Source: UBA4459 sp963776205 (GTDB lineage Bacteria; Bacteroidota; Bacteroidia; Bacteroidales; F082). Taken from it: DNA of 64,000 nt. The stretch lies in the NCBI GenBank assembly GCA_963776205.1, contig CAVZLR010000004.1:558001-622000 (forward strand). The letters are read 5' to 3'. Each line of letters opens with the position of its first letter. The stretch's first letter is position 1. Shown here piece by piece: positions 54,200-64,000 of this stretch. The notes under the pieces are model-generated. The model saw only the letters and a list, made by a program, of their open reading frames with translations. It ran no database searches and had not been told where the DNA came from. The translations under genes and the position numbers were made by a program.

Positions 54200-55649
54200 A
54201 TGAAAAAGCAAACAATCATATTCTTCTTTTTATTTTTTGTCAGCAGTCATTTTTTATCAGGTCAAGACAGTATCATTTAATGCAAATTGCCAGCAGGCAT
54301 ATAAACAAATACTTGCGCTGCATCTTGATTCAGCTGATTCAGTTTTAATACTAGGAAACAAAATCCAATACCGATAACGCTTATGTTCCTTATTTAAAAA
54401 ATTATATCAGATTTCGTGAGTGTATTTGTTAGCCAGGATGAGCGATTATATAAGGATTTGAAAGTTGCTCAAATCAGAATATTTCGAATGAAATTGAAAA
54501 ACTGAACGATACTTGCCGATATAAAAAATGGATGTTGGGAAATATGCATCTGCAATGGGCTGTTCTCAAAATCATGTTTGGAGATTATATTTCTGCTGCA
54601 TTCGAATTCAATAGTGCTTATCAACTCATAGAGAATAATACAAGTGAATTCCCAGATTTCCGGCTAAATGATTTATCTCTGTCAGTTCTGAAGATTATCA
54701 TTGGACTGGTTCCTGAACAATACAATTGGTTTTTAAGCTTGTTATCAATGAATGGAGATATTGAAGATAGGAAAAAAACAACTTTCTGGTTTTTTATCAG
54801 TTACCAAATCAGATACAGTATATGCCCCGTTTTATTATGAAGCATTGTTTTATAGTGCTTTCATAGAAATGAATATTTATCCGGATCAGAAAGAAGTTAT
54901 CTGGATTTATAAATGAAACTGAAAGTATTGATGATAATGTAACTGCTGATCACTTTTCTTCAAACCAATCTTTTTATGAGAACAGGTAAGAATCAAAAAG
55001 CATTGGAATTATTCGATAGTATGGAATTAAAACAATCATAATACTTATCCTTTTTTTTATATGAATTATTTGCATGGAGAATGTCTTCTTAGGGGTCTAA
55101 GATTCGAAGAGTCAATAGATGCAATTTGATTTGTTTACGAAAAATTTTAAAGGTGAAAATTATTTAAAAGATGCATGGCGAAAAAAAGCCTGGGCTGCAT
55201 TTATGTTGCAGGATACTATGAACTATACAAAAATATATGCAGAAGGTTAATCGAAAGGAGTACGAAAATTGATATTGATAAAGAAGCATTATTGGAAGCA
55301 CAACGTTTGCAATTTCCAAACAAAGACCTTTTATTAGCAAGAATATTATTTGATGGGGGTTATTATAATGAATGCTTTAGATGCATTGAATTTTACAGAT
55401 ACTCACGCAATATCGGATAATGAGAAAGTAAGTTACATATACAGAATTGCGAGGATATATCACCAAATGAATTATACTGAAAAAGCCAAGAAATATTATA
55501 AGATTACAATAGATCTTGGTGGTAATTCAGATGAATATTATGCTGCAAATGCTGCACTTAAACTGGGTGGAATTTATGAGTCAGAAGGAAATAAAGCCTT
55601 CGCGAAAGACGCTTATTCAGCTTGCTTCAAATGGAATATAAAACAATAA
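54200..55649 (+). CDS. Exported TPR-like protein of unknown function, frameshifted
   Basis: About 483 residues. A signal peptide (MKKQTIIFFFLFFVSSHFLSGQ) is followed by helical repeats of TPR type, clearest at FGDYISAAFEFNSAYQLIE, IYHQMNYTEKAKKYYKITIDLG and ALKLGGIYESEGNKAFAKDAYSACF. Such proteins in Bacteroidota are periplasmic or outer-membrane-associated; I do not recognise the exact family. At least nine breaks (near 54278, 54360, 54470, 54530, 54790, 54910, 55050, 55170 and 55360). Convergent with the FadL-like gene. Confidence 0.65.
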
Positions 55650-55709
55650 GAAATAGTATCCACCGTCGGGCCCGTGAGGGCTTAAAGAGGTTGTCAGAAT
55701 AAGAATTGA

Positions 55710-57221
55710 TTATTTTAAGTAGTATTTGAATGATAAAATAAAGGAACTTTCCGCTAATTCATTTGTAACTTTTGGACTTATATCATTCCCTGTATTTGGG
55801 TCACTATAAATATACATATAGTAATCTTCATTCATTTTAGAATAAACATATGCGAAATCAATTGAAAATGAGTTACCTCGGTATCCCAGTCCTCCTGAAT
55901 ATGATTGCCTTGCTACCATCATTAAGATTATTTTTATAGGGACTGCTATAAAGTGCGTATCCGGCCCGTAAACTTAAACTGGATATCCGCCATTCTGCTC
56001 CTGCTCTCAAATTATGAGCGCTTGTGTAATACGTATTGATATTTGCATTTTCAGAAGTAAAGTTATAATCGTTGGCATTGAATTTGGCATTGCTGTAATT
56101 TACGTATTCATATTCTGCAGAAAGAAAACCATTTTTTTTGATTACAAATGCCAGGTCGCCGATAAATCGCATGGGTGTTGTTAATTTGTAATCATATTCT
56201 CCAATTACTGATTTATAATCAGAAACAACCCATTCGTCAAGGCTGAATGCATACACATCACTAGTGGTGTAAGTATACCATGAGTCTGTCAAACTCCAGT
56301 AATAAGAAGGTGTGTGAAAAGCTGCACCAATTCTAATCCAATCTATTGGTCTAACAATAGCGCCGATTTTAAAATTAATTCCCATACCCTTAGTCACAAG
56401 GCTTTCCGAAACACTCCAGTTATCAAATGTTTCAGAATTTGCTACATCTGTTTCAGCATAAAATGAATCACGATAATACCTGATATAAGGAAACCCCAAT
56501 GTTGCACCAATATACAGAATATCGTTAAAATTAGCACCCACTGAACCAAACCATTCATTATTTGAGCCCCAGGTTTCAATTCGTTGCGTTTGCATCATTC
56601 CTCCTGCAGGAACAGGTGAAATTAAATACGTATAATTCTCATCGCTAATGGTATCAAGGAGAAATGTTTCCCAGGCAGGGCCAACATAAAATGGATCATG
56701 ATATAAAAGCTCGTCATAATTGCCGCCGTCATTTAAAAAACCTACAGCATCATCTATATAAGTGTCAATACGTGAGCTGCTTTGGTTTTCACCTTGCATA
56801 TAAATACTTGTGTTATAGTTATTGAGCCTGTTCATGCCGATGGCGTATTGAAAATATTTCCATCCTTTTCCTCCCCTGCCAAGCTTCTTTGCATTTACAT
56901 ATCCAAAATTATTAAGTGCAAAAACAACCCTGTTATCATCGCGTAACAGTGCCATCAAAATCATAAATCGAAGTTACTTTCCGACTTGTAACGCTGGGTG
57001 TTAGTATCACTTCACTTGTTCTAAAAATACCTATACCTCCAGGGTTTGTACTTAAAACTGAGAAGTCACCTCCAAGTCCTCCAAAAGCACCACCTACTGC
57101 CATAAACCTGGCTGAACCCTGGTAATATTGCTGTGAATATCTTAATGCGTCTTCTGCGTATTGTGCTGATGAATGCATAATGCCACAACATAAGACCTAT
57201 AATAATGATTGATCTTTTCAT
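55710..57221 (-). CDS. Outer-membrane beta-barrel transport protein (OMPP1/FadL/TodX-like), frameshifted
   Basis: Predicted barrel of about 503 residues. After the signal peptide (MKRSIIIIGLML, ending HSSAQ), the mature start ALRYSQQYYQGSARFMAVGGAFGGLGGDFSVLSTNPGGIG is the FadL-like N-terminal plug with the NPGG motif. The rest alternates aromatic and polar residues in strands and includes GVGANFNDILYIGATLGF-like and RPIDWIRIGAAFHTPSYY segments. It ends with Phe-rich strand SFILSFKYYLK. Breaks near 57180, 56955 and 55900. The ligand is unknown, likely hydrophobic. Confidence 0.82.
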
Positions 57222-57269
57222 GATGTAAAGTATTTTATATAAGAACTATAAAGAGATGAACTTTTAATA

Positions 57270-58713
57270 TTATCTCCTTCTTGGGCTGCCACCGCCACCC
57301 CTGAAGTAGATCCGGATGATGCTGCTGCTTGAGCTAGAAGATGATCCACTATATGATCTTGAACTGCTTCCACTTGAATTACTGCTACTTCTCGAAGTTC
57401 CAACTGAAGTTGATCCACCTCCCTGACCTTGTCAGATGAAGGACTGGAATAACTTCTAGAAGAAGTATTTGACCTTGATGGAGAAGAGTAACTCTTGCTT
57501 GGTGTAGATTGTTCCATAAGAAGAAGATCTGTTTCTTGAAGGTGTATAAATATTCTTTCTTATTAGATCCAGAGTTATTAATATCACGAGGTGTTGTTGG
57601 ATTTGTCCTGACATTTGTTGATCGTTTCTGATTTGCAGAACCTTCTTCAGTTTTATTTGTAGGCCTAACGTATTCTGATCTGCTCTTTGATTGCTGAGTC
57701 GAGAGGTTTTGATATGATTTAGGTTTTTGATATGTTTTCTCTGGTTGTTTATTAGATGAAATGTTACTTCTGTTACCTGTAACAACATTCTGAGGATTTG
57801 CATCTCTTCTAGCGGTAACTTCACTGTCAGGTTTCCCAATTCTTAACAGTTCTGCCTGAAACAACCTGATTGGTTGCAGCTTGCCCACTTGTAGAAACAG
57901 ATGTTGTATCTCCCTCTTGATAACGGGCGGTCATAGCAGTTCCTGCTACAACAGTCTTTTGATTTACGTTACCTGTTGATGCCATTACTGCCAGTCCTGT
58001 TTCTTGGAATTTTAGTTCCTGTTACGCCACTTCCTCTGGGGCCATAAGCAATGCAGGGCCGTCCATAATCAGGGTAATAATCCACCACCATATCCCGGGT
58101 AATATCCACCTCCACCATAATATCCATTCCAGTATCCGGCATTATAACCGGCCCAATAGCTACTGTTATATCCATAGTAAGGATAATAATAGGAGAATAA
58201 TAAGGATAATAAGATGGGTAATATGAGTAATAAGGCCAACCGTATCCATACCATATCCCATACCAAAACTAAATCCTAAAGATACATTTGGGCCACTGTT
58301 ACAACTATAACAACTATTGCTATCCAGTATTGTAATCGTCGTAGTATCCAAAATCTGAATTTACACTGTTACTACCAAACCTGTTTAATTGGCTTTCATA
58401 GCTTCCATCATAATATTCATCAACGTAATCATAGTTCTCATTTGAAGCTTCACCATCAGCGACATCATTCTGATATGAAGAATTATAATCAAATGAATCA
58501 CTGCCAGCTAACGTTGAGTTACAGTTTTTGTACCATAAGATTCAGTATTTTTTTGAAAGTCATCCCAGTTGTATTCGCTCAGGATTATTTGTGTTCCTTG
58601 AGTAATAAATATCATCTTTTGGGATATCCCCAACACTTGAACATGATGTGATACTCAGCGCTGCAATGAGCAGCGAAAGGATGTAAACCGGTATGTCTTT
58701 TTTTAGCTTTCAT
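57270..58713 (-). CDS. Low-complexity Tyr/Gly/Ser-rich lipoprotein, frameshifted
   Basis: About 480 residues. The lipobox region reads LLIAALSITSCSSVGDIP (start 58713, break near 58690). Next an acidic Tyr/Asn-rich part (SFDYNSSYQNDVADG, NYDYVDEYYDGSYE), then a Tyr/Gly/Pro-rich block (YYPYYGYNSSYWAGYNAGYW, GYYGGGGYYPGYGGG), a basic Gln/Asn/Ser block (KTYQKPKSYQNLSTQQSKSR), and a Ser/Gly-rich tail that ends in PRRR. Breaks near 58560, 58340, 58260, 58060, 57850 and 57470. Similar proteins occur in Bacteroidota with no known function. Surface exposure or adhesive properties are guesses from composition. Confidence 0.6.
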
Positions 58714-58747
58714 GATACTTGGTTCTTGTACTTTAATAAACATTGTT

Positions 58748-58755
58748 TAAATTTG
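58748..58755 (+). promoter_or_regulatory. -7 promoter box of proS
   Basis: TAAATTTG fits TAnnTTTG, with TCTTG about 19 bases upstream as a -33 candidate. The proS ATG is 43 bases downstream. Confidence 0.55.
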
Positions 58756-58797
58756 CTTCACCCTAAAAATTACAAATATTATACCAAACTTATAAAA

Positions 58798-60266
58798 ATG
58801 GCGAAAGAGTTAACATCAAGAGCGGAAAATTATTCACAATGGTACAATGACCTGGTTATTAAAGCTGATTTAGCAGAAAACTCAGCAGTAAGAGGATGTA
58901 TGGTTATCAAACCATATGGATATGCTATTTGGGAAAAAATGCAGGCTGCACTTGATCAAATGTTTAAAGAAACCGGGCATGTAAACGCTTATTTCCCTCT
59001 TTTTATTCCAAAATCTTTTTTCGCTAAAGAAGCAGCTCATGTGGAAGGTTTTGCAAAGGAATGTGCTGTTGTAACGCATTACAGGCTTAAAAATGATGGA
59101 AAAGGTGGTGTAATTGTTGATGAAAGTGCCAAACTTGAAGAAGAACTTATCGTTAGGCCAACATCTGAAACATCATTTGGGATACTTATAAAAAATGGAT
59201 ACAATCTTACCGAGATTTACCCTTATTAATCAATCAATGGGCAAATGTTGTTCGTTGGGAAATGCGTACCAGCGTTATTTCTGAGAACAGCCGAATTTCT
59301 ATGGCAGGAAGGCCACACTGCACATGCCACAAAAGATGAAGCTGTAAAAGAAGCAGAACTAATATTGGATGTATATGCTGAATTTGCTGAAAAGTGGATG
59401 GGAGTGCCTGTATTAAAAGGTGTAAAGTCGCCAGGAGAACGATTTGCCGGTGCAGTTGAAACATATTGTATTGAAGCATTAATGCAGGATGGTAAAGCAT
59501 TGCAAGCTGGAACTTCTCATTTCCTGGGACAAAATTTTGCAAAAGCATTTGATGTAAAATATGTAACAAGAGACAATCAACAGGAATATGTTTGGGCAAC
59601 ATCCTGGGGTGTTTCAACAAGGTTGATGGGTGCATTGATAATGTCGCATTCTGATGATCATGGACTCGTGTTGCCTCCAAAATTAGCTCCTATCAGGTGG
59701 TGATTGTTCCTATTTATAAAAAACCAGAGCAATTAGATGAAATTACAGTTGAAGTAGACAAAATTGTAAAGGATCTTAAAGCCAAAGGTATTTCAGTAAA
59801 ATTTGATGACAGGGATACACACAAACCCGGTTTCAAATTTGCGGAATGGGAACTAAAAGGTGTACCCGTTCGATTGGCGATTGGACCACGTGATCTTGAA
59901 AATGGAACTGTTGAAGTTGCCAGAAGAGATACTTTAGAAAAAGAAACTTTGGCTATGCAGGATATTGCTCATAAAATAGAAAATCTGCTAGAAAATATTC
60001 AAAATAATATTTTTCAAAAAGCACTTTCTTTCAGGGATGAGAACACTTTCAATGTTGATACCTGGGATGAATTTAAAGAGCGAATTGAAAAAGGTGGATT
60101 TGTTTGGGCACATTGGGATGGAACAGATGAAACAGAAGAGAAAATTAAGGATGAAACGAAAGCTACTATCCGATTAATCCCTATTAATGGTAAAATGGAA
60201 GAAGGGAAATGTATTTTTTCAGGAAAGCCTTCTAAACAAAGAGTTGTTTTTGCTAAAGCGTATTAA
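58798..60266 (+). CDS. proS: Prolyl-tRNA synthetase (archaeal/eukaryote-like form), frameshifted
   Basis: Charges tRNA-Pro. About 489 residues, the form without the bacterial editing insertion. Start MAKELTSRAENYSQWYNDLV; motif 1 region VIKPYGYAIWEKMQAALDQM; motif 2 RPTSETSFG ... RDLPLLINQWANVVRWEMRT then FLWQEGHTAHATKDEA; LAAGTSHFLGQNFAKAF-type region; motif 3-like WGVSTRLMGALIM; anticodon-binding domain from about 59697 (VIVPIYKKPEQ) ending RVVFAKAY. Breaks near 59225, 59270 and 59695 (one base missing before GGTGGTGATT). Confidence 0.94.
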
Positions 60267-60289
60267 AATGGGGCTTATTTAAAGATAGA

Positions 60290-61602
60290 TTATTCCCATT
60301 CTTTTTCAGCATTGTTAATTACTTTATCAATTCGTAGAAAATTATTCCAATACCTTTCTTTATTCATATCTGACCAATGAAGATATCCTCTTTGGTATTG
60401 ATAAGTTTGTATTTGACAAACTATGATTAGAAAAAATACCAGCACTTGAATTATAATTCGAATTTTGGTTTTTTCAAGAAGCAACGATAAAAGGATGAAG
60501 AAAAAAACGTAATATTCAATTATTGTCCTCTGTGCAAAACTTCCACCATAGTACCACATCCACCACGATGATAAAACATAAATTGTAAGAAATAAAAAAA
60601 GTATTAGTGATATGAATTTGAATTTTTCTTTAAATAATTTAAATAAACCAAATAAAGAAATAAATAATATGGGAGTGTACAAAAAGAAACCTTTTCGATA
60701 GGAGAACATAAATTTGATCAAATTAGGATTAAGAAAATCAAAGCCCTCGTTTGTATATGTATACACTAAAAAATTACCAGTTTGTATCTTATAGACAATC
60801 AACTGAGTTAAAATAAAAATTGTGAAAAGAACAGAACCCGCAAAAAGTATTTTCCAGTTATATACTAAATAGTTTAAACCTTTGTAAAATACCTTAGAAC
60901 TACCCGATAAAAAAGGCATGCTAAAAATAATAAGAATATTAACCGGCCTTATCAAGGTTATTATTGCAAGAGCAAAAATTCCGACTAAGAATGATTTGGA
61001 ATTAAATGATTTGAAGAATTTTAAAAAGCTATAAACGAATAGATTAACAAATGCAAAGGAAAAAATGTGAGACATTAAAGGTTCTGAAACGACATAGTAG
61101 AATATGTTAGTGCCAAACACGATTGCTATCATTGAAATAGCTATTATTTTATCTGAAATTTTGTAAAGGGTCAATATTTTCACAAATAGAATTAAGCCAA
61201 TGAGTAGATATACAATAGTACCAATCTGAACAAAAATTCTGTAATAGGCTGAATAGCCATCAAGAGGCAACCCTAGAATCCAGTTTGAGATATGACCAAG
61301 CATAAAAAAAGGTGTTAACACAATAGATGTTCCAATGTAGTATTTATTAACAACCTTTCCGTCTTGCCTATTAATAAACCCTTTGTTGATATTTGAGTTT
61401 AAGCTATCGTCAACAATTTCATCAATAAAATTGAAAGAAAGGTCTTGATAAATTAATATTGCTGGCAAGTAAGCGTAATATCCATTAGCATCATTTCGGA
61501 CAATATTATTCCATCTGCCATCTCCCCAATTCAAATTTGCACTAACCCAAATTATAATAAATGCGATAATGAAAAAACTAAAAATGGAAACTTCGAACTC
61601 AT
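60290..61602 (-). CDS. Multi-pass membrane protein, GT-C glycosyltransferase-like, one frameshift
   Basis: About 437 residues and 9-11 hydrophobic segments. The first loop has RNDANGYYAYLPAILIYQDL, the Asp-containing early periplasmic loop position seen in GT-C (family 39-like) enzymes. PFFMLGHISNWILGLPLDGYSAYY and SEPLMSHIFSFAF follow. The C-terminus is soluble (HWSDMNKERYWNNFLRIDK). The true start is probably MSSKFPFLVFSLS at 61602, joined after a break near 61550. Function, likely transfer of a lipid-linked sugar, is inference. Not part of an obvious operon. Confidence 0.65.
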
Positions 61603-61612
61603 ATATTGGACA

Positions 61613-62353
61613 CTAATTATCTATTTTAATTAATTCACCTGATCCCAGCTGAACCAGTGATACTTGATTCGGATTCCCTTTATAGTAAACGTTTCCAATG
61701 TTCTCAATGGTTACTTCCATAATATTTGTCGCATGAACATAAACATCATTACTACTTTTGTTATTTAGATAAACATTATCTGATGATAAGTTAAGATTAT
61801 CAATTAAACCAAAGCTTGCTGAGTAAACAAAACAAACATCACTTCTGCCTCTTAGTTTAATATCAGCAGTACCATAATGAATACTGCAAAATAGCATTTT
61901 AGCGCGAACAAGGAAATTAATTTCTCCCGCACCTTCCCATACATTTATTACTAAATCCTCTACAAAGAACTGTATCAAGACTACTGATATTTCCAATTGA
62001 TCTGTATTGAATAGTGTCCAGTCGATCAAAGTTTAAGTATGCTTTAATTGGAGAATCATAACTGCGTACCCAATTGCACCTATTATTATTTTCAATGGTT
62101 AGCACACTATCAATAACAGAAGTATTAATTTCATTTAATAAATTCTCCCCTGCTTCGATAGAAAGGCTATTAAAATTTGATGAACAATTTCAAGATCAAT
62201 ATTATCTTTAAGAACAACCGTATGAAAGCCTGAGACTGGCCTATCTATGACAGTAATAGGTCCAGTACTTTTAAAACAATCACCCACCGATGATTTCTCA
62301 CAGGATGTTGTGATAAATAATATTACAGTTATAATATTTAATATCCTTAACAT
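61613..62353 (-). CDS. GIN-domain (DUF2807) lipoprotein, frameshifted
   Basis: About 246 residues. The N-terminus MLRILNIITVILFITTSCEK is a lipoprotein signal. Then VIDRPVSGFHTVVLKDNIDLEI, the usual GIN-domain opening, and repeated beta-helix-like strands (IENNNRCNWVRSYDSPIKAYLNF, INVWEGAGEINFLVRAKML, LSSDNVYLNNKSSNDVYVHA, VTIENIGNVYYKGNP). The GIN domain is a Bacteroidota adhesin-head-like beta-helix. Breaks near 62150 and 61970. The stop of the PagL-like gene overlaps its start. Confidence 0.78.
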
Positions 62354-63561
62354 TAATGTTTTATTTTTCTTTTATATATGAAATTAAGCTTGTATCCCAA
62401 TCCAAAACCAACATATTCAGCTTTCCCCCAGTTTGTATTCAGTATTACATTGGCAAAAGCATTATCAATAAAATAATATTTCAAAGTAAGTCGCTGGTAT
62501 GTTTGTCCTTCACTTGCCTCTTTCGTGTAGAGATAAAAACCAAAGTTGAACATAAATGATATTTTAGATATGACCAGTTCATAAGCGGCACTTATACCTG
62601 GTTTGAGTGTTTCACTATTGCTTTTCACATCTATCCCACTCCAATTAAGAATATATTTATCTGATTGATCATAAATTAGGTCAATTCCACCACCAACTTT
62701 ACTTTTATATGAAATCCGTTTCAATATATTCACATAAAATGCGTAAACATGAAATCTCTGACCAAATTGTTCAGTCATGTCTTTGCTTGCATAACTGAAA
62801 GAGAATTCTACATCAAGGTCTCTTCGTCCATCAAATTCAAAGGGATATAACTCGGGTAATATTTTTTTATCAAAATCAGAGTTAGGAGGCTTAATAAATG
62901 CACTTAGCCCAACATTAGCAGTTAAAATATTTAAACCATAGTTCGGTGTTTTGGTGGCACCATTTGAGAAATGCGATAATCCAAACCCTCCCGATACCGT
63001 AAAAATTCTCCCTAGTTTTCTTCGGTATTCCAGATAAAGACTTCCTGCAACATTTATATGTGATCCAATAGCAAAATTTTTATAGTTATCTATGTCGGTC
63101 AAATTTATTCGTAAGATAGCTTAAACCTAAGCCAAGCCTAAAGTTAACACTTTGTTTTGAATTGTAAAAAACTGGAAAATTTATGAAGGGATAAATAGCA
63201 TAAGCAGAACCAATTTCTTCAAACCCACCAAGGCCAGAATAACAGAAACTAATTCCTATGAGTGGATATGCGTAAGCTACTTCCCAGCGTTTGGCACCCC
63301 AGGTCGCCTGCTCAATACTGAATTCATAAGCAGGATAATGTGCCTGGAACTTATCAAGTTCAAGATGATGACTGTATAAAAAACCATAATGGGCTTTAAA
63401 TTCTGTCATGATATTGAGCTTAGAGTATTTGCCACTTGCAGCTTGTCCGTTTACAAATGGTTGATAAGCACCATTGTGCTGAGAATCACAATTAATCGTA
63501 TTTTGTTTATAGGATTCAAAATGGCTTGATAATATGCACAAATTTAGAAGAAAAGTAGCAT
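62353..63561 (-). CDS. PagL-like acyloxyacyl hydrolase/lipid A deacylase, frameshifted
   Basis: Outer-membrane beta-barrel of about 402 residues, similar to lipid A 3-O-deacylase PagL. The active-site stretch GFGLSHFSNGATKTPNYG holds the His-x-Ser of the catalytic triad. Barrel strands flank it, ending in FANVILNTNWGKAEYVGFGLGYKLNF. A probable signal peptide starts at 63561 (MLLFFLNLCILS across a break near 63545). A second break lies near 63095. It may trim lipid A in the outer leaflet, complementing lpxH and lpxK in the window. Coupled to the GIN-domain gene. Confidence 0.82.
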
Positions 63562-63674
63562 CTAAATTTTAATAACTTTATCAAATAAGTTGGTAAAATT
63601 AAGACTGTATTTCCAATGAACGATAAAATTTATAATAACTTGCATCACCAATAAGAATTCGCAAAGTATAGGCA

Positions 63675-64000
63675 ATGGAAGAAACCTTAAAAGCATTTAA
63701 GAGACTTTTAAATATAATGGATGACTTACGTTCGGGCTGCCCTTGGGATAAGGAACAAACGCTTGAAAGCCTCAGACACCTGACTATTGAGGAGGTGTAT
63801 GAACTTTCGGATGCAATACTTGAAAATATCATGAGGATATAAAGAAGGAACTAGGTGATCTAATGCTTCATCTGGTTTTTTATGCCAAAATTGGTTCTGA
63901 AATAAAAGCGTTTGATATAAAGATGTATTAAATACATATTTCAGACAAACTTGTTTACCGCCATCCTCATATTTATAGCGATGTTGATGTTTCTGGTGCC
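63675..64000 (+). CDS. mazG: Nucleoside triphosphate pyrophosphohydrolase MazG, N-terminal part (cut by edge, frameshifted)
   Basis: All-alpha NTP pyrophosphatase that removes aberrant nucleotides. The first 107 residues are in the window. MEETLKAFKRLLNIMDDLRSGCPWDKEQTLESLRHLTIEEVYEL fits the MazG start (written here as blocks DDLRSGCPWDKEQT and LTIEEVYELSDAI). The second frame has the metal-binding EDIKKELGDLMLHLVFYAKI, and the third has RHPHIYSDVDVSG. Breaks near 63825 and 63935. Confidence 0.88.

Noticed and set aside
59234..59680. 148-codon open frame on the minus strand
   Set aside because: Antisense to proS, His/Leu-rich and without family features.

Overview
This 64 kb window is a chromosomal piece of a low-GC Bacteroidota bacterium, probably a free-living, T9SS-equipped member of the Bacteroidales/Marinilabiliales or a neighbouring order. 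The evidence is a type III glutamine synthetase, promoters of the Bacteroidota form (TTTG, about 18 bases, TAnnTTTG), a C-terminal type IX secretion sorting domain, a PorE-like OmpA protein, serine palmitoyltransferase, Bacteroidota-only families (DUF4199, DUF4835, GIN/DUF2807, the Rpb6-like omega subunit) and the coaBC-DUF4835-recN gene order. Almost every gene, including essential ones (ffh, proS, dapA, coaBC, fabI, cdsA), is cut by one to several frameshifts, while gapA and tsaC/sua5 are intact. I read this as indel error in the assembly, so most CDS entries are whole genes spanning several frames.

Layout. 1-9.4 kb (minus strand): glnN (cut by the edge), a sodium/solute symporter, gmhB, gmhA, a ClC-CBS channel, then a compact envelope-sugar operon (GT2, NAD-epimerase, GT4) and a DUF4199 membrane protein. 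9.5-12.2 kb: SRP RNA, 74-bp tandem repeats, a threonylcarbamoyl-AMP synthase, tRNA-Lys(UUU) with promoter and terminator, then a 1.6 kb gene-free tract with about 2.6 tandem copies of a 392-bp repeat. 12.2-19.0 kb: a tandem duplication of a two-gene lipoprotein module. Each unit has a leader with a conserved hairpin, a short lipoprotein, a long lipoprotein whose C-terminal domain carries Cys and Gln motifs of an internal-thioester domain, and a 3' tail of three hairpins. This is the most novel part of the window. 19.3-26.3 kb (plus strand): an S9 peptidase and a nucleotide-sugar cassette (UDP-glucose dehydrogenase, UDP-glucuronate decarboxylase, dTDP-4-dehydrorhamnose reductase, phosphoglucomutase). 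26.4-32.3 kb (minus strand): fabI, recN, DUF4835, coaBC, rpoZ, bamD. 32.5-34.7 kb: serine palmitoyltransferase and an unknown membrane protein. 34.7-39.2 kb: a T9SS-exported M14 carboxypeptidase with PKD domains, dapA, a DUF6913-like gene. 39.2-45.9 kb: a PhnP-like hydrolase, the PorE-like protein, queE, a beta-propeller protein, folD, ffh. 46-54 kb: cdsA, a psd-type decarboxylase, a YjjG-type phosphatase, gapA, lpxH, punA, lpxK, a Nif3-like protein and a zinc-ribbon coiled-coil protein. 54-64 kb: a TPR protein, a FadL-like outer-membrane protein, a Tyr/Gly/Ser-rich lipoprotein, proS, a multi-pass glycosyltransferase-like protein, a GIN-domain lipoprotein, a PagL-like deacylase and the start of mazG.

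Together the genes serve mainly the cell envelope: lipid A (LpxH, LpxK, heptose GmhA/GmhB, PagL-like), phospholipid (CdsA, Psd), sphingolipid (Spt), outer-membrane assembly (BamD), T9SS-linked surface proteins, and UDP-xylose/dTDP-rhamnose supply. Housekeeping genes (SRP RNA and Ffh, RpoZ, ProS, tRNA-Lys, RecN, FolD, GAPDH) lie among them.
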